Positions 26,600 through 32,768 of a stretch of DNA of 32,768 bases are shown in pieces; the stretch's first letter is position 1, and each line of letters begins with the position of its first letter. The position numbers were made by a program, and so were the translations under genes. The notes below the pieces were generated by a model that worked only from the letters and a program-made list of their open reading frames with translations, ran no database searches and was not told the origin of the DNA. Source of the stretch: Sulfurovum sp. (GTDB lineage: Bacteria > Campylobacterota > Campylobacteria > Campylobacterales > Sulfurovaceae); NCBI GenBank assembly GCA_020721815.1, contig DYMA01000006.1:1-32768 (forward strand), written 5' to 3'.

Positions 26600-27190
26600 A
26601 TGCGTTTTGCTTTGATCTCTTTTTTTGTTGTGTTGATAGTTTCAAGTTGTACCCGTTACGATATGCCTCCAGGCATCAAAGTCACTCCTCAAAATGGCAA
26701 ATACCCAACAAGCCAATGCCTCAAAGAACTCTCCACTTCATCGGAGATTGATGCTTCAAAAGTTGTGGATAAAATCCGTGTTTTAAAATCTCAACGCACC
26801 ATGGAGCTTATCAAAGGCAATCAAATACTCTATCGCTTTCCTATTTCATTGGGTAAAAATTCCGTAGGTCACAAGCTTCTCCAAGGCGATTTTAAAACCC
26901 CTATTGGACACTACAAAATCGTGCAAAAACGATGCGACCCCAAATATTATCGCTCCATTCTCATCTCCTATCCCGACCAAGAGGATATTGATAGAGCCAA
27001 AAAAAATGGGGTTAATGCGGGTGGCGATATTACTATTCATGCTCAACCGCTATGGAATGCCGATGGGCACGGCGATAGACATACACTCAAAAAAGATTGG
27101 ACTGAGGGTTGCATTGCTATTACGGTAGGAGCGATGAATATCCTATGGGCATCGCTCAAAAATCAAACACCCATAGACATTCACCCCTAA
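26600..27190 (+). CDS. L,D-transpeptidase (YkuD family), lipoprotein
   Basis: Lipobox VSSC; DITIHAQPLWNADGHGDRHTLKKDWTEGCIAIT catalytic motif. Confidence 0.88.
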   Translation: MRFALISFFVVLIVSSCTRYDMPPGIKVTPQNGKYPTSQCLKELSTSSEIDASKVVDKIRVLKSQRTMELIKGNQILYRFPISLGKNSVGHKLLQGDFKTPIGHYKIVQKRCDPKYYRSILISYPDQEDIDRAKKNGVNAGGDITIHAQPLWNADGHGDRHTLKKDWTEGCIAITVGAMNILWASLKNQTPIDIHP

Positions 27191-27555
27191 TGGCATACAC
27201 ACAAGCTCAAATTGACAAATACAACCGCCAACGCTACATTACGCATCTTGAAAAGATTACCAAAAATCTCTACAAGATGTTGCGTGAGGAGAGTACAACC
27301 CAAGAGAAGTTTATCAACAAATTTCACGAACTCAAAACCGCTCTCAACAAACTACCCCAAATTGAGCTTTACACTTCGCACCACAAAGAGATTGTCGATT
27401 TTATCAACGCCTTTTACAAAGAGGCAACGGGCGAAGATTTTGTACTCGAAGATGCGCGACAAGCCCAAATGAGCAATCTTAACCGTCTGCAAAAATCCAA
27501 AAACAACAACACCTACAAAAAACTGAAACACAAAAAAGAGTTCAACGAGTGGTAG
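27190..27555 (+). CDS. Hypothetical protein
   Basis: 121 aa from ATG 27190 (MAYTQAQIDKYNRQRYITHLEKITKNLYK), directly after the L,D-transpeptidase. Confidence 0.65.
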   Translation: MAYTQAQIDKYNRQRYITHLEKITKNLYKMLREESTTQEKFINKFHELKTALNKLPQIELYTSHHKEIVDFINAFYKEATGEDFVLEDARQAQMSNLNRLQKSKNNNTYKKLKHKKEFNEW

Positions 27556-27556
27556 C

Positions 27557-28354
27557 CTATTCCATGCAAATACACGCACTCATATAGCCCACAACCGAGC
27601 TTTTATCGTGACTGGTATCGTAGCTTGTGCGGTAATCAAGCAGTTGGATATTGAGATTTTGCTCTTTGGCAATGGCTACTATCGCCTCTACTCCCGCTTT
27701 GCCGCACGCTTGACATTGCGTCAAAAGCTCTAAATCTTTGTGAAAGACTCCATCAAGACAATGCTTATCAAGCCTTTGGGCGGTCTCCAAATCGTAAAAA
27801 TGACTCAAATCGGTACTAATGACAAGGGCGTTGTCTCTGTTTTGCAACAAAAACTCCATGAGTTGTTTGAGCTGTTTGTCTGTTTTGCCGTAAATCAACT
27901 CAATAACGGCTCTATCTTTGGAGTAGTGTTTGATAAAAGGCATTTGTGTCTCCGTGGAGTGCTCTTTTTGGTGTGCCTCTTCAACAAATCCTATTTCAAA
28001 TGCATGCGCCAACTCCTCCAAATAGAGCGTATCAATCGATAAATCTCCGCACGGCGAAGCGTAACGCGTGTAAAAACTCCCACTTATCCCACGAAACGCA
28101 ACGTAGTGGCTGGGTCCTATGACAATCACCCGTTTGGCTTTGGAGTTTCCTAGAAGTCTATGGGCAATATTGGCACTAAAACCGCTATAGATATACCCAG
28201 CATGAGGAGCGATAATGACCCGTGCCTCTTTGTTTAAAAACTCTTTTTTGGTGAGAGCATTTTCTAGTAAGTGATTAAAATGGATTATTTGATGCGTAAT
28301 CTCATCGCAACTACTGCTGTAAAATCGTCCACTGTTTTTGGCAACTCTTGTCAT
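27557..28354 (-). CDS. amrB: AmmeMemoRadiSam system protein B (MEMO1 family)
   Basis: ARVIIAPHAGYIYSGFSANIAHRLL..VIGPSHYVAFRG..EHSTETQMPFI..VISTDLSHFYD. Confidence 0.93.
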   Translation of the reverse strand: MTRVAKNSGRFYSSSCDEITHQIIHFNHLLENALTKKEFLNKEARVIIAPHAGYIYSGFSANIAHRLLGNSKAKRVIVIGPSHYVAFRGISGSFYTRYASPCGDLSIDTLYLEELAHAFEIGFVEEAHQKEHSTETQMPFIKHYSKDRAVIELIYGKTDKQLKQLMEFLLQNRDNALVISTDLSHFYDLETAQRLDKHCLDGVFHKDLELLTQCQACGKAGVEAIVAIAKEQNLNIQLLDYRTSYDTSHDKSSVVGYMSACICME

Positions 28355-28381
28355 CTTTTGCTCCTTTTTGGCTCTGTAATA

Positions 28382-28933
28382 CTACTCCACAATCTTTTGG
28401 GCTTGATAGAGATAGATTTGAGGATGGTGTTTCAAGCAATCGACATTCAAACCTGCTTTTTGACACAAATGACCAAAAAAGGCATCAAAGTGCGGCAACG
28501 AGTCCCATACGAGAGGCAAAAAGGTAGCTCGACGATTGCCATAGTGTAGCACCACACCATCGATACGGGGACGCACAATCTTTTTGAGTTGGGTTATGTC
28601 GTTGTAGTGTATAAGCTTTGGTTGCGTCAAGATAGATATTTCAATCTCAATCTCTCCAAACTCCTCTTTGGTTAGCGGAGCAAAGCGTGGATCGTGAAAC
28701 GCCGCTGAGAGTGCATTGGAGATGGTATCTTCTAAAATATCTCGATGAGCCTCTAGTGAGCCAATACATCCTCTCAATTTGGCTCGTTTATTGATTGTCA
28801 CAAATACCGCTCCCTCCTCTTTGAGCCAATGGTGAAGCGTGGTAAGTTGGTCTCTATCGATAATGACTCTGTTTTCTAGCTTTTGAGCTATCGCATCTCG
28901 TGCAATTTTAATAAGTATTTTTTTATCTTCCAT
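28382..28933 (-). CDS. amrA: AmmeMemoRadiSam system protein A (AMMECR1 domain)
   Basis: GAVFVTINKRAKLRGCIGSLEAHRDILEDTISNALSAAFHDPRFAPLTKEEF..IEISILTQPK. Confidence 0.95.
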   Translation of the reverse strand: MEDKKILIKIARDAIAQKLENRVIIDRDQLTTLHHWLKEEGAVFVTINKRAKLRGCIGSLEAHRDILEDTISNALSAAFHDPRFAPLTKEEFGEIEIEISILTQPKLIHYNDITQLKKIVRPRIDGVVLHYGNRRATFLPLVWDSLPHFDAFFGHLCQKAGLNVDCLKHHPQIYLYQAQKIVE

Positions 28934-28988
28934 AGTGCTATTATAACCAATATGATATAATAAGCCCCAAAAACTCTAATGGAAAATA

Positions 28989-29633
28989 ATGTTAATAGCT
29001 CCTAGTATATTATCTGCCGATTTTGGTAATTTAGCTCGTGATGTCCAAGCGATTTGTGAGGGCGGATGCGATTTGGTACATGTGGATGTAATGGATGGGC
29101 ATTTTGTCCCCAATCTTACTATTGGTCCTGTGGTAGTGAGTGCCGTAGCCAAAGTCGCTACCAAGCCTCTTGATATTCACTTGATGGTGCAAAACAATAC
29201 CTTTTTTGTCGAACTCTTTGCACCCCTTAAGCCTCACTATATCTCCTTTCATATCGAAGAAGAGAAGCATCCTCACCGATTGATTCAAAAAATTAGAGAT
29301 TACGGTATTGCACCTGCTATCACACTCAATCCCCACACACCGCCCGAGGCGATTGAGTTTTTGTTGGAGGATTTGGATATGGTGTTGCTTATGAGTGTCA
29401 ATCCAGGTTTTGGTGGGCAAACGTTTATCCCCAGTGTCCTAGAAAAAATCAAACGCCTCAAAAATCTTATCACTCAATACAACCCCAATTGCCTTATCGA
29501 AGTCGATGGGGGCGTGGGTGAAAAAAACATTCAAGCCCTCAAAGAAGCAGGAGCGGATATTGTCGTGGCAGGTTCGTACATCTTTGGCAATGAAAAGGGA
29601 ATACCTTATGCTATTGAGTCGCTGAAAGTCTAA
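28989..29633 (+). CDS. rpe: Ribulose-phosphate 3-epimerase
   Basis: IAPSILSADFGNLARDVQA..HVDVMDGHFVPNLTIGP..LMSVNPGFGGQTFIP..VDGGV. Confidence 0.97.
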   Translation: MLIAPSILSADFGNLARDVQAICEGGCDLVHVDVMDGHFVPNLTIGPVVVSAVAKVATKPLDIHLMVQNNTFFVELFAPLKPHYISFHIEEEKHPHRLIQKIRDYGIAPAITLNPHTPPEAIEFLLEDLDMVLLMSVNPGFGGQTFIPSVLEKIKRLKNLITQYNPNCLIEVDGGVGEKNIQALKEAGADIVVAGSYIFGNEKGIPYAIESLKV

Positions 29634-29636
29634 TGG

Positions 29637-30227
29637 ATGCGAGTCAAAATATGCGGTATTACCAATTTAGAAGATGCCTTGAACGCCATTGAAGCGGGAG
29701 CCGATGCTTTGGGATTTGTCTTTTATAGAGACTCTCCTCGCTACATCACTCCTATAGAAGCCAAAAAGATTGTTGCAGCTTTGCCCCCTTTTGTAGAACG
29801 GGTAGGACTTTTTGTCCATGAAGATGCCCAAACAATCAATAGGATTTGCAAAGAGACCAAAATGAGTTTGGCTCAAATTCACTTTGAAGTCAATGAAGCA
29901 TTTTTAGATTCATTAGAAACCCAATCCATTCCCGTCGTTCGTGCCAAGGGTGCCAAAGATATTGCACGTTTTAGTGAGCGTTATCGTTTGGTAGATGCCT
30001 ACTGCGAGGTCTATGGGGGCAGTGGCAAACGGGTCAATTTGGAGTGGTTTGATGGAGTCGATTGCTCTAAAATTATTCTTGCAGGTGGGCTTGATAGTGA
30101 CAATGTTGCTTCAACCCTTGCGTACAACTTTTACGGCGTGGATGTGAGCAGTGGTACAGAGTCCCAAAAGGGCAAAAAAGATCCTCAAAAGGTAAGAGAT
30201 TTTATAAACAATGCAAAAACTATTTGA
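29637..30227 (+). CDS. trpF: Phosphoribosylanthranilate isomerase
   Basis: VKICGITNLEDALNAIEAGADALGFVFYRDSPRYI..ILAGGLDSDNV..GVDVSSGTESQKGKKD. Confidence 0.96.
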   Translation: MRVKICGITNLEDALNAIEAGADALGFVFYRDSPRYITPIEAKKIVAALPPFVERVGLFVHEDAQTINRICKETKMSLAQIHFEVNEAFLDSLETQSIPVVRAKGAKDIARFSERYRLVDAYCEVYGGSGKRVNLEWFDGVDCSKIILAGGLDSDNVASTLAYNFYGVDVSSGTESQKGKKDPQKVRDFINNAKTI

Positions 30228-31023
30228 TAATTTAACGACCGCTTTTCGCAAAAACCAAGGCTTTTTGACCCGTACGCAACTCAAAGCTTTTTTGAATCAT
30301 AGCGATGACATTTACAGCAATCTTGATACTTTTGTGATGATTTTGGACTCTTGCGGTTATCCTATCGAGACGACTCCACTGGGTTTTAAGCTCAAAACTT
30401 TTTTTTATTCTTATGAAGAGCAAAAATTTTGTGTCATTGATATAGAGACCAACGGAAGCAAACCTACCAAAGCCGATGTGATAGAGATAGGAGCGGTAAT
30501 GGTGCAAAATGGGGAGATTGTGGATCATTTTGATACGTTTGTTTATGCCGATGAGGTGCCTGGGTATATCACCAAAATCACAGGGATAACCTACGACGAT
30601 ATTCAAAATGCCCCCAGTCAAAAAGAGGCACTTTTGATGCTTCGGGATTTTATGGGAGATGCCATTTTTGTAGCGCACAATGTGAAGTTTGACTACTCGT
30701 TTCTCAATACGCTCTACAATAAATACGGACTAGGCAGTATTGGCAATCAACGCTTTTGCACTATTGACCTTGCCCGTCGAAGCTTTGAGTCGCCCCGCTA
30801 CGGACTAGCTTATCTTAATGAGACATTGGGTATCGAAGCGGCCAATCACCACCGAGCTTATAGCGATGCCCTTTCGGCGTATATTGTGATGAAAAAGAGT
30901 TTTGAAACGCTTCCTGATTATGTCAAAAGCGGCGATGATGTGGTCAAATTCTCAACCTCCAATCGCACAACTCGAAAACAAAACACCCCTAAAGAGACTC
31001 CACAGACTCCAACGCACACTTAA
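30211..31023 (+). CDS. DNA polymerase III epsilon-like 3'-5' exonuclease
   Basis: CVIDIETNGSKPTKADVIEIGAVMV (Exo I), FVAHNVKFDYSFL (Exo II), NHHRAYSDALSAYIVM (Exo III). Confidence 0.92.
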   Translation: MQKLFDNLTTAFRKNQGFLTRTQLKAFLNHSDDIYSNLDTFVMILDSCGYPIETTPLGFKLKTFFYSYEEQKFCVIDIETNGSKPTKADVIEIGAVMVQNGEIVDHFDTFVYADEVPGYITKITGITYDDIQNAPSQKEALLMLRDFMGDAIFVAHNVKFDYSFLNTLYNKYGLGSIGNQRFCTIDLARRSFESPRYGLAYLNETLGIEAANHHRAYSDALSAYIVMKKSFETLPDYVKSGDDVVKFSTSNRTTRKQNTPKETPQTPTHT

Positions 31024-31510
31024 GACGTTTGGCAATATCGTTGCCCATAGGATCCATGTAGTCGAGCTGAACGGTATAGACTCTTGTATGATTCAAATAA
31101 AAACTCACCTGCACATATCCCTCGTAGAGTTTGGCCTCTTGGGTTTTTTTCTTGGGGTCTTTTTTGTCATTTTCATAGAGCAGCAGATCAATACGCAACT
31201 TCTCTCCACGAGGTTTGCCAAAGGTATCATGCAATAGCACTTCAAATGCCTCTTGCTTCATATAGCTATCGATACGGGTTGGCATATAGCTTGATTTGGC
31301 AATGTTTATTGTAAAGCTAAAATCGCCGCTTTTTAGAAGTGTTTGGATAGTGTTGGTTTGATGGGGTTCGTAGAGTCGTTCAAACGTTGTACTCTCTTGA
31401 TGGCACACCAATCGCTTGGATTTTGCACTTTTGGGGTTGAAGTGGTGATAGAGGATTGTGCTACTAAAAAGTGCAAACACAATAACAACAATAGGGTAAA
31501 ATCGCTTCAT
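30989..31510 (-). CDS. Hypothetical protein with N-terminal membrane anchor
   Basis: 173 aa; MKRFYPIVVIVFALFSSTILYHHF anchor; convergent 35-nt overlap with the exonuclease gene. Confidence 0.7.
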   Translation of the reverse strand: MKRFYPIVVIVFALFSSTILYHHFNPKSAKSKRLVCHQESTTFERLYEPHQTNTIQTLLKSGDFSFTINIAKSSYMPTRIDSYMKQEAFEVLLHDTFGKPRGEKLRIDLLLYENDKKDPKKKTQEAKLYEGYVQVSFYLNHTRVYTVQLDYMDPMGNDIAKRLKCALESVESL

Positions 31511-31620
31511 ACTCTCTCTTTATAACTAAATTTTATTAAAAACATAAGTATATATTAACTATTGTTAAATGACTATAAGTTTATGATACAATAACAAAAA
31601 TTTAATCCAAAGAGAGTATT

Positions 31621-32601
31621 GTGTATAAACGAGAGTTTGATAATCTATTAATGTCGCAAAATATACCCAAAGCGGTACTGCTCTACGGTGAGAATAGCTT
31701 TTTTTTGGATTACTACAAAGCCTTTTATATTGATAAATTAGATGCCAAAGAGGATGCGATGGTGCTTCAATATGAAGCCTACAAGTTTGAACAAGCCTAC
31801 TCCTATCTCTCGCAAAACTCTCTTTTTGGCGGGGTCAATCTTTTGATTGTACGAAGCGATAAAAAGATACCCGCAAAGGATTTAGAGGCACTGCTTACTA
31901 TTACAAACAAAAGCGATAGCAACTATTTCATTTATATTTTCGAGGGCGATAGCAAAGATGCACGGAGTCTCCAAAGCTCTTTTGTGGTCAAAAACAATGC
32001 GTTGTGGGTACGGTTTTTTGAAACGACATTGCGAGAAGCCATTGAGATACTCACGCACAAAGCTCGACAAATTGGACTCAAAATCGATCACTACGCCCTC
32101 AATCATCTCTTTGTTTTGCTCAACCACAATATCGCACTTGCTGTCAATGAATTGGATAAATTGGCAATTTTAAATCGAGAGATAACAAGCAAAGATATTG
32201 ACAATTTGGTCTATTGCACCGCCCCAATGCACGTCGAACAGCTCTTATTGGCACTCTTTGAAAAAAAAGATACTATTGCTTTACTTGAACAGCTTATCGA
32301 ACTAGGCGAAGATGAGTTGAGTGTTTTACGCTCTACCCAACTCTTTGTCCATCAACTTTTTATGTTTAATGCCTACATTAAGCTCCATGGTGCTATTGAT
32401 TCAATGGCTATTTTGGGGTATCGATTGCCCAAACCCATTGAACAGCAACGCACTCAAATTGCGTTACGTCTCAAAAGCACAACGCTGTTGGCACTCTATG
32501 AGTATCTACTCCGCAGTGAACTTGAACTCAAAAAAGCCAAAGCTATTGATGGGGAGTCGCTTATTTTTGGCATTTTGATCAAAATGCAATCGTTTTTATA
32601 G
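31621..32601 (+). CDS. holA: DNA polymerase III, delta subunit
   Basis: 326 aa, GTG start; AVLLYGENSFFLDYYKAFY..YLSQNSLFGGVNLLIVRSDKKI..LNHNIALAVNELDKLAIL. Confidence 0.88.
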   Translation: MYKREFDNLLMSQNIPKAVLLYGENSFFLDYYKAFYIDKLDAKEDAMVLQYEAYKFEQAYSYLSQNSLFGGVNLLIVRSDKKIPAKDLEALLTITNKSDSNYFIYIFEGDSKDARSLQSSFVVKNNALWVRFFETTLREAIEILTHKARQIGLKIDHYALNHLFVLLNHNIALAVNELDKLAILNREITSKDIDNLVYCTAPMHVEQLLLALFEKKDTIALLEQLIELGEDELSVLRSTQLFVHQLFMFNAYIKLHGAIDSMAILGYRLPKPIEQQRTQIALRLKSTTLLALYEYLLRSELELKKAKAIDGESLIFGILIKMQSFL

Positions 32602-32641
32602 ACAAAAGATGTATAAAATTCATATTTTTTTTAAAAAACTA

Positions 32642-32670
32642 TTGACATCAATTTGAAAATAGACTATAAT
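32642..32670 (+). promoter_or_regulatory. Consensus sigma-70 promoter upstream of tRNA-Thr
   Basis: TTGACA (32642-32647), 17-nt spacer, TATAAT (32665-32670). Confidence 0.85.
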
Positions 32671-32716
32671 TTCACTCCCTAACAACTCGGAAGATTTGGA
32701 AAAAGGAATTTATGGT

Positions 32717-32768
32717 GCTGGTGTAGCTCAGTTGGTAGAGCAGCTGATTTGTAATCAGCAGGTCGGGG
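32717..32768 (+). tRNA. tRNA-Thr (anticodon TGT), truncated at window end
   Basis: GCTGGTGTAGCTCAGTTGGTAGAGCAGCTGATTTGTAATCAGCAGGTCGGGG; acceptor, D-arm and anticodon stem CTGAT-TTGTAAT-CAG present. Confidence 0.9.

Overview
The window looks like a Campylobacterota-type (epsilonproteobacterial) chromosome segment; this is inferred from gene content and AT-rich coding style, and no search was run. Core blocks: a TCA/rTCA cluster (monomeric isocitrate dehydrogenase, malate dehydrogenase, two-subunit class I fumarate hydratase); a ccoG/fixG region with a small membrane protein and an SQR-like flavoprotein; glutaminase, MscS channel, thiol peroxidase and two L,D-transpeptidases; an AMMECR1/MEMO pair; and rpe-trpF-dnaQ-like-holA, with a 3'-truncated tRNA-Thr at the right edge. 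Accessory material: a partial type I R-M specificity subunit at the left edge, and a 6 kb mosaic at about 8.0-13.7 kb. The mosaic runs Fic protein, DNA cytosine methylase, deleted Eco47II-like restriction endonuclease relic, broken RhuM, frame-broken DUF1016/PDDEXK nuclease, second RhuM with frame break, intact DUF1016 nuclease. Its modules share a short boundary sequence and a 111-bp repeated 3' tail. Two of its frame breaks sit exactly on in-phase -1 slippery heptamers (A AAA AAA and A AAA AAG). The window also has a ~131-bp MITE-like element with apparent 10-bp target duplications, a three-copy double-hairpin intergenic repeat family, and a toxin-antitoxin relic with an internally deleted PIN gene. 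I did not find a clearly new complete system. The best candidates are the mosaic defence scrapyard and the small repeat elements.
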